From positions 2,880,001 through 2,944,000 of the forward strand of contig NC_087082.1 of the NCBI RefSeq assembly GCF_026151205.1: 64,000 nucleotides of DNA, in the 5' to 3' direction. The position numbers were made by a program, and so were the translations under genes. Every line of letters starts with the position of its first letter. Positions within the stretch are counted from its first letter, which is position 1. This DNA comes from Bolinopsis microptera (taxonomy: Eukaryota > Ctenophora > Tentaculata > Lobata > Bolinopsidae). The notes beneath the pieces were generated by a model that saw nothing but the letters and a program-made list of their open reading frames with translations, made no database searches and was not told the DNA's origin. Shown here in pieces: positions 1 to 9,875 of the stretch.

Positions 1-116
1 ATGAGCTGGCCCTTGTCCAAGCAACGCTGCATGTTGAATGCCTCGCGTTTCACCACCTCTTTGGCTGAGTCAAGGTATTTGGCCTGTTCAGATTCCATAG
101 CAAGAGTTCCTGTCAT
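1..116 (-). CDS. VPS35: VPS35 retromer subunit, first coding exon (partial, runs off the window)
   Basis: Read on the minus strand, an ATG at 114-116 opens a frame that stays open to the window edge (38 codons plus two bases). An in-frame TAA lies a short way upstream of the ATG. The encoded stretch includes EQAKYLDSAKEVVKREAF followed by NMQRCLDKGQLM. It aligns closely with the start of animal VPS35, whose N-terminal helix carries the pattern EQEKLLDEA then MKRCLDKNKLMDALKHAS. VPS35 is the scaffold of the retromer complex, which sorts cargo from endosomes to the Golgi and plasma membrane. Only the first exon is visible, so integrity downstream is unknown. A second Met seven codons in could also serve as start. 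The upstream side touches the BTB duplication array at about position 165. The family match comes from memory of the VPS35 N-terminus and is strong despite the short length. Confidence 0.82.
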   Translation of the reverse strand, partial: MTGTLAMESEQAKYLDSAKEVVKREAFNMQRCLDKGQL

Positions 117-416
117 GGCTATTCTGAGGAAATCGCACGACTTTTGTTAAGTTAAGGTTTTGTTATCAGTCAAAACTGACAAGAAGTTATTTATTTTACA
201 GTGTTGGCTTGCTGGCTGAGTGTTTGAAGTTTATCAGAATAAAATTATGAAACATGTATCTACTATATTATGTTCATAAAAATCATTTGGTACACAGTCG
301 GCAAGTGAGGCACAATCAAATAAAGTTAAAAGAGATATATTCTACAATTACAAAAAAATCCTAATTGTAAGAGTGTACAAAAAGAGAAACGTCAAGAATT
401 AAAGGTGCTGTTAATG

Positions 417-627
417 CAGTGGCGTAACGTTGCCTATTGGCGCCCCGCTGAAAAAGTGTTGGCGCCCCCTCCCCTTTTGGCGCCCCTCCCCTACGCACAG
501 TTTTGCAAGTACCGTAGTTTAGTTTTTCCAAATTGTCCCACATTCAAACGACGATTTGGCGCCCCCCTAAGATGGCGCCCCCACACAGCGGGGTCAGCGG
601 GGCCCTTCGTTAATCGTTGCGCCATTG
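417..627. mobile_element. hAT-type MITE
   Basis: The element starts CAGTGGCGTAACG and ends CGTTGCGCCATTG, which are imperfect inverted repeats. It is flanked by tgttaatg (409-416) and tgttgatg (628-635), an 8-bp target duplication with one mismatch. CAGTGGCGTA ends and 8-bp duplications are typical of hAT elements. The interior is rich in GGCGCCCC and has no coding potential. Other units of the BTB array lack this insertion, which gives an empty-site comparison. Confidence 0.75.
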
Positions 628-703
628 TGTTGATGTTAGAAGCTGTCACAAATTACAATGATAGAAACAATCTATCAAGACTATCACAAAAAACTGTGCT
701 TTA

Positions 704-803
704 TAACATAATCTTCAACATGATAAATAACATAATCTTTAACATGATAATTAAGATAATCTTCAACATGATAAAAAACATAATCTTTAACATGATAAAT
801 AAC
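704..803. repeat. AACATGATAAAT minisatellite, left block
   Basis: Runs of a roughly 12-bp AT-rich motif (aacatgataaat with variants such as aacataatcttt). The same minisatellite sits at the equivalent place in each BTB spacer: 1484-1553, about 4160-4197, 5655-5735 and 9424-9468, with copy number differing between spacers. Here it is split from its right part (1484-1553) by an ORF1 fragment. Confidence 0.8.
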
Positions 804-1223
804 ATGAAAAGAGTTGCCCTAGAAGATGATCGAAGTAAAAGCCTGATTATCTTTGGGCTTCCAGAGACGGAGGAAAACCTGGATGCTAAGGTATCTGGTA
901 TTTTGTTGGACCATCTCAACGAAAAACCGAAAATTTTGAGATGTAAACGAGTTGGAAAGGACACAAGTGAACGAGTCAGACCAGTGAAATTCAATTTGTC
1001 AAGCTCAGATCAAGCTCGTACCATCTTGAGCAAGACTAAGCTACTAAGACATGTAGACGGGTTTAGTTCAGTTTACATCACTCCTGATAGATCAGCTGCA
1101 GACAGAATAGCCTACAAGAAAGTTGTCGACCAACTGATAAATAAAAGGACAGCAGAGCCTGACAAAGTTCATGTTATCAGGAACTTTAGAGTCATTAGCT
1201 CGGAGAAGGAGCCTTTAGAGTGA
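804..1223 (+). pseudogene. LINE ORF1 fragment (RRM-like domain)
   Basis: An open frame from ATG 804 to TGA 1221 encodes about 139 residues. It opens with SLIIFGLPETEENLD, followed by a helix, an RCKRVGKD strand, VRPVKFNLSSSDQARTIL, and SVYITPDRSAADRIAYKKVV. This layout is that of the RRM-like nucleic-acid-binding domain in ORF1 proteins of many animal non-LTR retrotransposons: a strand with GLPE, a RPVKF strand, and an ISPD-like segment. No coiled coil, zinc knuckle or ORF2 follows, so it is an isolated piece. The ORF can be extended 5' to 405, but that extension runs through the hAT MITE and the minisatellite and is not real coding. It interrupts the minisatellite of the first BTB spacer. 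Confidence 0.75.
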
Positions 1224-1483
1224 TATATTTTCTATAAATACAATATTATATGTTTTAATTCATTGATTAATTAATTTGTTGCTAGGGCCCAATGTTATTG
1301 CGGGTGTGGTATTTCTTACTGCACACTACTGTGTTTTGGTTACCCCTCTTTCAATACATAATTTGGGTTTCATACTGGGATAGTGGAATTTAGGGCTATA
1401 TCGGTTTCTCCTTTTATAACTGGGTTTATTTAGAAGCATTCAATTCTGTATAATTATGTATTGTTTGAAAAGTTTAAGATAAA

Positions 1484-1553
1484 AAAAATAATCTTTAACA
1501 TGATAAATAACATAATCTTTGACATGATAAACAACATGATCAATAACATGATA
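1484..1553. repeat. AACATGATAAAT minisatellite, right block
   Basis: Continuation of the spacer minisatellite after the ORF1 fragment, with units such as aataacatgata. It is followed by cctttaagaggtttaacg, the conserved spacer landmark found at the same relative place in the other units. Confidence 0.75.
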
Positions 1554-1954
1554 ACCTTTAAGAGGTTTAACGTTGTAGTTTTTATTTGATATATAAGTTT
1601 AAGTGTTTGTACAGTTCATGCTATCAAATTTTGTAGATTTTTGGAATAAATGTCAAAAACGGCAAAAACTTTCATCAACGAAATAATTCAATTAAACTAT
1701 AGATACAAAATCTTAAGCTTCCATCAGCAGTCAAGTAACTGATAAGAGAGTTTGCTAATTGAGATGTAGCACAAAACTAAACATAACATGGTAATGTAAG
1801 GGATGCAGATGCATATTTTATTGGTGACATTTTTACTGAAAACGTCTTAATATTAAAGATCAATTTCAAGAAAAAACCCTCCCCCTAACAATGTAGGATT
1901 ATATTTTATTTGTACATAATTTCTTAGTAAACGGATAATACAGCTGATTCATAC

Positions 1955-3786
1955 TCATGCCGATTGTTTCTTCTTTATCAAATAATCAGCAATATTGTAC
2001 ATTACAAACTTTTTTCCTACGCCCAGGTCCATACCTTTTTTATGAACCAAATTACTAGGATCAAATTTTGGATCGATAAATTCACTGTATAGAGGAAAAG
2101 GTACTGCACAGATATCTTCAAGATCATCAAATTTCTCAGATTTTATGAATTTAGGTCTTAACTCTCTAATAAACTTAGCTCCTACAAAATTATCAAATTC
2201 TATATAATTTAAACTGAAGTTTTCTGGTGATATAAGATCATGACAATGAACTCTATTCTTTGACTTTTTAGAAGACCAAACATCATCCCTATGAAGTTCT
2301 GCCAACTGGACTTCCTTGTCTGCCACATTGACGTATGTTCCAGTTTTTATGATAAACCCACATTTACCCCTTCTGGAACAGTCAGGGACCCCTGGATGTT
2401 TGAAATGGTACATGTCTGCCTCTTCAATCTCCTCGCTTGTATATATGACAACATTATCATTCTGAGAGGACAAGACATTACTTTGTTTTATCAAATCCAG
2501 AAGTTTTATGTATTCGATATTTTCAGGATGAAAATCGTTGTGGGCTTTACCGTCATTGCAGGGCGTATCACCACCAGGAGATGTCTTTCCTTGGATCTTG
2601 CGACAGGGACACTCACATTTAATATACCGCATTATCCTCATAGATTCTAAGCAATTTAGTAACTTTTTTAAATACGGTCTGTGAGCTGTAGCCAAGTCTC
2701 TTTTGAGACAAATTTCTTCAATCTTCATAACAATACTCTCAGGATCAATCTTCGGCAACACTTTGTCTGAAAACTTTAAAACAAGATAAAGAATGAAATC
2801 AACAACAGTGTGTACACTTTCAACGTGCTTATTTTCACAAATACGGACAACATCTGTCAAATCAACGAAAACTGTGTCCCTTATCCAATCAAAATTCTTG
2901 AGCTTGTATTTCGATTCTATCGCCGGCAATTTGGCAGAAGCAACAGCACTCATGCACAATAACCTGACATCATTAAGTGACATATTCCCAAATTTTGTTA
3001 TAAATATGTCTACCAGCTTGTCGTACATTTCAGGTTGGCGGATTCTGCAGAGTGGCAAGTTAAGATTTTCTAGCAAATACCTTAATACAGTGCCATCAGT
3101 CAGTTCATGGTTATCGTGGTCTCCAACATACTTGACAATCTCTTGTAACAGGATATCCAGCTGAGAATATTGAAGAATCTGAAGAAGTACATCAATTTCT
3201 AGATGACTGAGATTGTTCAGACTAGCTAAGTTCAGAAGCCCCTCTAAAAATTTATCCTGAATGTACTGATATTGAGATTTCTGGTTAGTTACAAACAAAT
3301 CAATAAAATTTGGAATAAACTGATCTCCCATTTGTTAGCCATATATTCACACTCCTTTAAAACAAACATAGAGTAACTGAAATCCCAGTCATAAACCATA
3401 TGAAAATGAATGCTAAAGGGAATTATCAGACCTTGCTCATGACAATGATCGATTCTGTCAATACCATCAATTAGCCCATTTGATCGAATTAATCTTTCAA
3501 AGAAACGATGACAATCCTCTTTCATCCACTTCACTTCAAAGACCATGATAAGTTTATGAAGTTCCCGGAAATGATCGTTATCTATGAAATCAACCCTTTT
3601 AGTATCTGAGTTCAAATAGGTCAAAAACAATACAACAGTTTCAGTGTTGAAATCTGTCATGTCTATCTCAGTTTGATGAAACTCATTGATCAGTTTGGTG
3701 AAGACAGGACTATTCCCAGTTAAAATAGCTGGGTTGACAGTAAATGGGTCTTGATCTTGCACTATTATCACAATCAATTCCTCCAT
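1955..3786 (-). pseudogene. BTB-domain gene, copy 1 (single frameshift)
   Basis: The N-terminal part (ATG at 3784-3786, 165 codons) and the C-terminal part (stop at 1955) lie in two overlapping frames that together match copy 2 over its whole length. The break is at about 3327-3331. Copies 2 and 3 read ctcccca on the plus strand, and this copy reads ctccca, so one C is missing. Residues 1-105 form a BTB/POZ fold: a VNPAILTGNSPVFTKLI core, then a helical TETVVLFLTYL segment. A helical middle part and a Cys/His-containing C-terminal region follow. One deletion in a C-run could be a genuine lesion or a sequencing error, and the rest of the frame is clean. BTB proteins act as dimerising adaptors, often for CUL3 ligases, but the partner here is unknown. 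Confidence 0.85.
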
Positions 3787-3841
3787 TCTTCGCCTAGTGA
3801 TATTATGATTAGCATATTTTTAAGGCAAATCTTTAAATACA

Positions 3842-4530
3842 GTGAAATCAGTCAAAAATGACAAGAAGTTACAAATTCACATTGTTGGCCTGCTGGCTGA
3901 GTGTTTGAAGTTTATCAGAATAAAATTATGAAACGTGTATATACTATGTTATGTTCATAAAAATCATTTGGTACACAGTTGGCAAGTGAGACTCAATCAA
4001 ATAAAGTTTAAAAAGATATAATATTCTACAATTTTTTTAAACTCCTAATTGTAAGAGTGTACAAAAAGATAAAAGATTAAAAACGCTGTTAATGTAAGAA
4101 GCTGTCACAATGATAGAAACGTTCTATTAAAACTATCACAAAAAAAATTGTGATTTATAACATACTCTTTAACATGATAAATAACATGATAAATAAGTAC
4201 AGTTCATGCAATCAAATTTTGTAGATTTTTGGAATGAATGTCAAAAATTACATCAACTTTCATAAAGAATCAACAAACTGTTCTGAAGCTTCCATCAGCG
4301 GTCAAGTAACTGATAAAAGAATTTGGTAATTGAGATAAAACACAAAACTAAACATAACACCGTGATGTAAGGGATGCATATTTTTATTAGGGACATTTTT
4401 ACTGAAAACTTGCTAATAATAATAATATTAAAGATCAATTTCAAGAAAAAAAAGCCTCCCCTAACAATGTAGGATAAATTAGCATGTCAATAATCCCTGT
4501 TATATTTTGTTTGTACATGATTTCTTAGTA
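3842..4530. repeat. BTB-array spacer (unit 2), no gene
   Basis: This spacer is homologous to 165-416, 628-803, 1484-1950 and 9107-9875. It contains a short AACATGATAAAT block near 4160-4197 and runs into the TA-flanked insertion at 4531. No coding frame is seen. It presumably holds the promoter of BTB copy 1 at its left end, because the gene is transcribed leftward. Confidence 0.7.
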
Positions 4531-5406
4531 CCTTACTCGGGATTATTATAACCGGGATAAAGTGGTGGGTTTTGGAAGATTCCGCCATATTTTTCCCGGT
4601 CAAAAATTTTACCAGTCATAAAAAAACCCGCCGACTCAGATTATGGGGTTCCAAGGGGGTGGTGATCATCATATTTTACCTGAAGTCTCATATGTTCTAG
4701 AGAAGACTTTTGAAGCAGTGGATGGAGGGCTGTAACTTTATTGGCGGTTGCTACCATAATTTCGTTATAAAAATCACAATTTGGTTATAGAAATCAGATT
4801 TCAGGGTGGACCGTGATTCTCACTTTTCTTGCCCATGAAGTGAGTAAACTGTGCCACTATTTCATGGTCCACGGTGGATTGATTACTGGAGCAGTTGAAG
4901 ATGCAAAGCCAAGACGTTCCCCAATACCAAGCGGTGGGCAGGAAATTAAGCTCCAGCTGACCTTCAGAGCAGTAGCCCCATTAGCGGACAAAATGAAAGT
5001 CTTGTTAAGACAACAATACAACTTCGAATTTGACGGTCAGCAGCAGGGGGATATCAATAATGATAATGGAGGGGACATTAGCGATAATGAGAATGAGAAT
5101 ACGCTTTAATGAAGATTTGACTTATTATTGCTATAGATTTATTTTCCTTTAAATACTAGACGTGTCTTTTTTTCTATTTCTGAGTAATATCAGTAACTGT
5201 AAATTGAAATAACTTCTTTAACAAGTAACAAAAACAGAAATTTCGGTTGAAAATTTGTTGACCTCTGAAAAAAGACTTGAAAGGTCGGCCACCGGTAAAT
5301 ACATGACCGGGATAATTTGGCGGGTTTTGGGAAATTCCGCCATATTTTTCCCGGTTATTAATTTTCCCAGTCATAAATTAACCCGCTATAATATTCCCGA
5401 GTAAGG
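4531..5406. mobile_element. TA-flanked TIR element, CCTTACTCGGG family, copy 1
   Basis: The element runs from CCTTACTCGGGATTATTAT to CCCGAGTAAGG and is flanked by TA on both sides. Empty sites in the sister BTB units read tttcttagtaaacggat, which confirms the boundaries and a TA duplication. Just inside the termini lie two diverged direct repeats of about 85 bp (near 4551-4632 and 5305-5390), each carrying cgggttttgg, ttccgccatatttttcccgg and a cagtcataaa motif. A second copy lies at 52180-52977. A TA target with these ends fits the Tc1/mariner/pogo group, but no transposase is recognisable. Confidence 0.82.
4813..5109 (+). CDS. Unrecognised 98-aa ORF inside the TIR element
   Basis: An ATG-to-stop frame of 98 codons lies inside the CCTTACTCGGG element. 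The N-terminal half is mixed hydrophobic. The C-terminal tail is acidic and Asn-rich (GDINNDNGGDISDNENENTL). I do not recognise a domain. The sister element at 52180-52977 has no matching ORF, so this may be a captured fragment or a chance frame. There is no evidence that it is expressed. Confidence 0.25.
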   Translation: MILTFLAHEVSKLCHYFMVHGGLITGAVEDAKPRRSPIPSGGQEIKLQLTFRAVAPLADKMKVLLRQQYNFEFDGQQQGDINNDNGGDISDNENENTL

Positions 5407-5433
5407 TAAACGGATAATACAGCTGATTCTTAC

Positions 5434-5585
5434 TCATGCCGATTGTTTTTTCTTTATCAAATAATCAGCAATGTTATATATTACAAACATTTTTGGGATG
5501 GGGCCAGGCTCACACCTTTTTTGTGTCCCAGACCCAACAAACTAGGATGAAATCTTGGAATGATAAATTCAGTGTATAAAGGATG
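5434..5585 (-). pseudogene. BTB-gene remnant (C-terminal scrap, deleted copy)
   Basis: Reading leftward, this segment ends with the same ADYLIKKKQSA and TGA stop as the complete copies, and is closest to copy 3. It covers only about the last 50 codons. At 5585 homology to the gene stops abruptly and spacer sequence resumes (gtaatgtaagaagatgtcac), so almost the whole gene was lost by a deletion between units. It lies directly beside the TA-flanked element, which inserted just downstream of the stop. Confidence 0.8.
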
Positions 5586-5654
5586 TAATGTAAGAAGATG
5601 TCACAATGATAGACAAATTCTATCAAGACTGTCACCAAAAATGTTGCTTTATAA

Positions 5655-5735
5655 CATAATCTTTAACATGATAAATAACACGATAGATAACATGATAGAT
5701 AACATGATCAATAACATGATAGATAACATGATAAC
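5655..5735. repeat. AACATGATAAAT minisatellite, unit 2/3 spacer
   Basis: A block of aacatgatagat/aacatgataaat units at the same spacer position as in the other array units. It is the most regular block of this minisatellite in the window, with alternating gata/gatc variants. Confidence 0.8.
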
Positions 5736-5986
5736 CTTTCAGAGGTTTAACGTTGTAGTTTTTATTTGAGATATAAGTGGTTATAAGTACAGTTCATGTT
5801 ATCAAATTTTGTAGATTTTTGGAATGTCAAAAACTGCATAAACTTTCATAAATAATCAACAAAATAATTCAATTAAACTATAGATACAAAATCTTAAGCT
5901 TTCATCGACAGTCAAGTAACTGATAAGAGAGTTTGCTAATTGAGATGTAGCACAAAACTAAACATAACATCGTAATGTAAGGGATG

Positions 5987-7060
5987 TTGGAATAATGTTC
6001 CAACAGATCTACGAAATCTGCCCGATGTTAAAAGCTTTAGTGATTCGTATAAGAAACAGTTACTCTCATCTATAACAACAGACCCTAATTATACCGTCGA
6101 CAATTCATATGACAAATTTTACACTGCAATCATAGTCGACGATAATTAAGTATCTTCTAATTCTTTTAAATCTGAGGCATATATAATTGATGTATCGAAA
6201 GGATTTTCCCTTTTTTACCACCTTACCATTTTGATTGATTTTGCACATGACTGACATGTTTTATCTGGAGAAAGGGTTCGCACAGTGGTAGTTTTATAAA
6301 CCACTTTTAATTTATTGACCTATTATACCTAGTGGTAGTTTTATAGACCACATTTAATTTATTTACTTATTATACTTAGTATTTATTTTTGGTGACTGTA
6401 TCACCCAGTTTTAACATTTGATAATTGTACAGTTTATTGACGACACATTGACTGAATGTTATTTTATATTCTAATTTATATTCTAGATATTTTATTTATT
6501 TTTCAACAGACGACAACTTCCTGTTTTTTCTTCTATATTAGTTACTCATATCTCTTTTACAGACTTTTTTACAAGGACATTGACAGATGATACTCACATT
6601 AGGCATTCATTATTGCATCTAAATTATTTCACTTGCATTAGGTTTAGAAATTTATTCTCTGGTTAACAGATTTCAAATGTTTAATTAATTTGTAGTATGA
6701 CAGTAAGGTATATAAGAAGTTATTTAATTTTGCTTGCCAGGCTATTATATTGACTATTGAGGTTTAATGATGATATGGAATTTGAATTCTATATAAATTT
6801 ACACTATGTGGTTGGGGCATTTTGCATAGTAAATATGGTTACTACTCCTATATATCATATTATTTGATTGGTATTCGATTTCTGATTATTTCTCTAGGAA
6901 TATGATTATTACATCTCAATTTGGCTTTAGGTAGGGTGCCCCGCTAAAAGAACTGGATTCTTCCAGGAAGCATCCCGTGCACAGACCTTGGTCTACATAT
7001 ATATTAAATTATTAACCATTCATTCTGTATGTGCACGAAAATTTATTTCAATCAATATTT
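5987..7060 (+). mobile_element. 5'-truncated LINE 'E' (3' end of ORF2 plus 3' UTR)
   Basis: This insertion interrupts a BTB spacer. Sister spacers read gggatgcatattttcatt, whereas here gggatg is followed by about 1.07 kb before the spacer resumes at atattttcattatgg. The 5' end encodes the last codons of a reverse transcriptase ORF (5988-6149), followed by a roughly 0.9 kb 3' UTR ending in ttatttcaatcaat. The last ~90 bp recur in reverse orientation at 32863-32951, which confirms the family's 3' end. Confidence 0.75.
5988..6149 (+). pseudogene. LINE 'E' ORF2 C-terminus
   Basis: Fifty-three codons open with WNNVPTDLRNLPDVKSFSDS and then YKKQLLSS, ending at TAA 6147. The WNxxPxxLRxxxxxxxFKxxLKxxL pattern is the hallmark C-terminus of CR1/L2-like and related non-LTR ORF2 proteins. 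No start codon belongs to it, because the element is 5' truncated at the target junction. Confidence 0.75.
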
Positions 7061-7243
7061 TCATTATGGACATGTTTTACTGAAAACGTGTAAATATTAA
7101 AGATCAATTTCAACAAAGAAACCATCGCCCTAACAATGTAGGATAAATTATCAAGTCTTTATAATCCCTGTTAAATTCCGTTTGTACATAATTTCTTAGT
7201 AAACGGATTAAATACAGCAGACAGCTAGACAGCTGATTCATAC

Positions 7244-9046
7244 TCATGGTGATTGTTTTTTCTTTATCAAATAATCAGCAATATTATACATTACAAACTT
7301 TTTTACGCCTCCTTTCTCTGTTTTGTGTTCCAACCAACTAGGATCAAAACTTGGTTTGATAAATTCACTGTATAGAGGATAAGGTACTGCAGAGATCATC
7401 AGATTATGTTGATCATCAAATATCTCAGATTCTAATAATTTATCTTTTAACCCTTCAGATCTATTATGACGCGTTCCACTATAATCGGTAAATTCTATAT
7501 AATTCAAACTGAAGTTTTCTGGTGATATAAGATCATGACAATGAACTCTATTCTTTGACTTTTTAGAAGACCAAACATCATCCCTATGAAGTTCTGCCAA
7601 CTGGACTTCCTTGTCTGCCACATTGACGTATGTTCCAGTTTTTATGATAAACCCACATTTCCCCCTTCTGGAACAATCAGGGACCCCTGGATGTTTGAAA
7701 TGGTACATGTCTGCCTCTTCAATCTCCTCGCCTGTATATATGACAACATTATCATACTGAGAGGACAGAACATTACTTTGTTTTATCAAATCCAGAAGTT
7801 TTATGTATTCGATATTTTCAGGATGAAAATCGTTGTGGGCTTTACTGTCATTGCAGGGCATATCACCACCAAGACGGGTCTGTGCGTGGATTTTGACACA
7901 GGGACACTCACTTCTAAAATACCGATCTACCCTCAAAGCTGCTAAGCAATTTAGTAACTTTTTTAAATACGGTCTGTGAGCTGTAGCCAAGCCTCTTTTG
8001 AGACAAATATCTTTAATCTTCATAAAAATACTTTCAGGATCAATCTTCGGCAACTCTTTGTCTGAAAACTTTAAAACAAGATAAAGAATGAAATCAGCAA
8101 CAGTGTGTACACTTTCAACGTGCTTATTTTCACAAATACGGACAACATCTGTCGAATCTAAGAAAACTTCTTCCCTCATCCAATCAAAACTCTTGAGCTT
8201 GTATGTTGGTTCTATAGCAGGTGATTTGGCATGAGCAGCAACATTTATGAAAAACAATTTGACATCCTTAAGTGATACATTCCCAAATTTTGTTATAAAT
8301 ATGTCTACCAGCTTGTCATACATCTCAGGTTGGCGGATTCTGCAGAGTGGCAAGTTAAGATTTTCTAGCAAATACCTTAATACACTGCCATCAGTCAGTT
8401 CATGGTTATCGTGGTCTCCAACATACTTGATAATCTCTTGTAACAGGATATCCAGCTGAGAATATTGAAGAATCTGAAAAAGTACATCAATTTCTAAATG
8501 ACTGAGATTGTTCAGACCTAAGTTCAGAAGCACCTCTAAAAATAGTTTCTGAAATTTAGATTTCTGGGTTGTAACAAACAAATCAAGAAATGGAATAAAC
8601 TGATCTCCCCATTTGTTAGCCATATATTCACACTCCTTTAAAATAAACATAGAGTAACTGATATCCCACTCCGTAACTGATATCCCCGCCTTATAAAAAA
8701 CGGCGAATTCGGTATTGTTAATGTCATTAATTAGCCCATTTGCTCGAATTAGTTTTCCAAAGAAACGATGACAATCCTCTTTCATCCACTTCACTTCAAA
8801 GACCATGATAAGTTTATGAAGTTCCCGGAAATGATCTCTATCTATGAAATTAACCCGTTTAGTATCTGAATTCAAATAGGTCAAAAACAATACAACAGTT
8901 TCAGTGTTGAAATCTGTCATGTCTATCTCAGTTTGATGCAACTCATTGATCAGTTTGGCGAAGACAGGACTATTCCCAGTTAAAATAGCTGGGTTGACAG
9001 TTAATGGGTCTTGATCTTGCACTATGATCACAATCAATTCCTCCAT
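7244..9046 (-). CDS. BTB-domain protein, copy 2 (only intact array member)
   Basis: Intronless 600-residue ORF. The ATG at 9044-9046 (MEELIVIIVQDQDPLTV) is preferred over the longer frame from 9124, because copy 1 has a stop in that upstream stretch while the ITRRR leader is otherwise conserved non-coding. Residues 1-105 read as a BTB/POZ domain (VNPAILTGNSPVFAKLI, then IDMTDFNTETVVLFLTYL, then a helix ending WMKEDCHRFF). Residues 105-400 are mainly helical, as in BACK-like regions. The C-terminal 200 residues contain SECPCVKI, CSRRGKCGF and NRVHCHDLISPEN, with Cys and His conserved across all copies, and end ADYLIKKKQS. I do not recognise the C-terminal domain. Such proteins usually dimerise and recruit partners, but no target is inferable. 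Its 3' spacer carries the LINE 'E' insertion. Confidence 0.85.
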   Translation of the reverse strand: MEELIVIIVQDQDPLTVNPAILTGNSPVFAKLINELHQTEIDMTDFNTETVVLFLTYLNSDTKRVNFIDRDHFRELHKLIMVFEVKWMKEDCHRFFGKLIRANGLINDINNTEFAVFYKAGISVTEWDISYSMFILKECEYMANKWGDQFIPFLDLFVTTQKSKFQKLFLEVLLNLGLNNLSHLEIDVLFQILQYSQLDILLQEIIKYVGDHDNHELTDGSVLRYLLENLNLPLCRIRQPEMYDKLVDIFITKFGNVSLKDVKLFFINVAAHAKSPAIEPTYKLKSFDWMREEVFLDSTDVVRICENKHVESVHTVADFILYLVLKFSDKELPKIDPESIFMKIKDICLKRGLATAHRPYLKKLLNCLAALRVDRYFRSECPCVKIHAQTRLGGDMPCNDSKAHNDFHPENIEYIKLLDLIKQSNVLSSQYDNVVIYTGEEIEEADMYHFKHPGVPDCSRRGKCGFIIKTGTYVNVADKEVQLAELHRDDVWSSKKSKNRVHCHDLISPENFSLNYIEFTDYSGTRHNRSEGLKDKLLESEIFDDQHNLMISAVPYPLYSEFIKPSFDPSWLEHKTEKGGVKKFVMYNIADYLIKKKQSP

Positions 9047-9106
9047 TCTTCGCCTAGTGATATTATGATTAGCATATTTTTTAAGGTAAATCTTTAAATA
9101 CAGTGA

Positions 9107-9875
9107 AATCAGTGAAACTGACAAGAAGTTACAAATTCAGTGTTGGCCTGTTGGCTAAGTGTAATGTTTGAAGTTTATCAGAATAAAATTATGAAACTTC
9201 ATAAAAATTGAATTTGGTACACGGTTAATAAGTGAGGCACAATCAAATATGAGTTTAAGAAGATATAATGTTCTATAATTTTTTTTAATTCCTTACAAAA
9301 AAATTATAATTGTAAGAATGTGCAAAAATATAAACGTCAAGGATTAAAAACGCTGTTGATGTAACAAGCTGTCACAATGATAGAAACATTCTATCAAGCC
9401 TATCACAGAAAACTGTGCTTTATAACATGATCTTTAGCATGATAAATAACATGATAAATAACATGATAACCTTTAAGAGGTTTAACGTTGTAGTTTTTAT
9501 TTGAGATTTAAGTGTTTCTGTGGTTATGAAGTACAGTTCATGCTATCAAATTTTGTATAATCAACGAAATTCAATCAACTATAATTCAATTAAACTATAG
9601 ATACAAAATCTTAAGCTTCCAAGTAACTAATAAGAGAGTTTGCTAGTTGAAATGCAGCACAAATCTAAACATAACATCATAATGTAAGGGATGCATATTT
9701 TCATTATGGACATGTTTTACTGAAAATGTGTAAATATTAAAGATCAATTTCAACAAAAAAAACCATCGCCCTACCAATATGTATTATGTACGGATAAATT
9801 AGCATGTCAATAATCCCTGTTATATTTTGTTTGTACATAATTTCTTAGTAAACGGATAATACAGCTGATTCTTAC
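9107..9875. repeat. BTB-array spacer (unit 4)
   Basis: Homologous to the other spacers and free of transposon insertions, so it serves as a reference spacer. It has a short minisatellite block at 9424-9468 and the gaggtttaacgttgtag landmark. No coding frame is seen. Confidence 0.7.

Noticed and set aside
9047-9124. N-terminal extension of BTB copy 2 (26 extra codons)
   Set aside because: Copy 1 has a stop in the homologous stretch, and the shared start MEELIVIIV is better supported.
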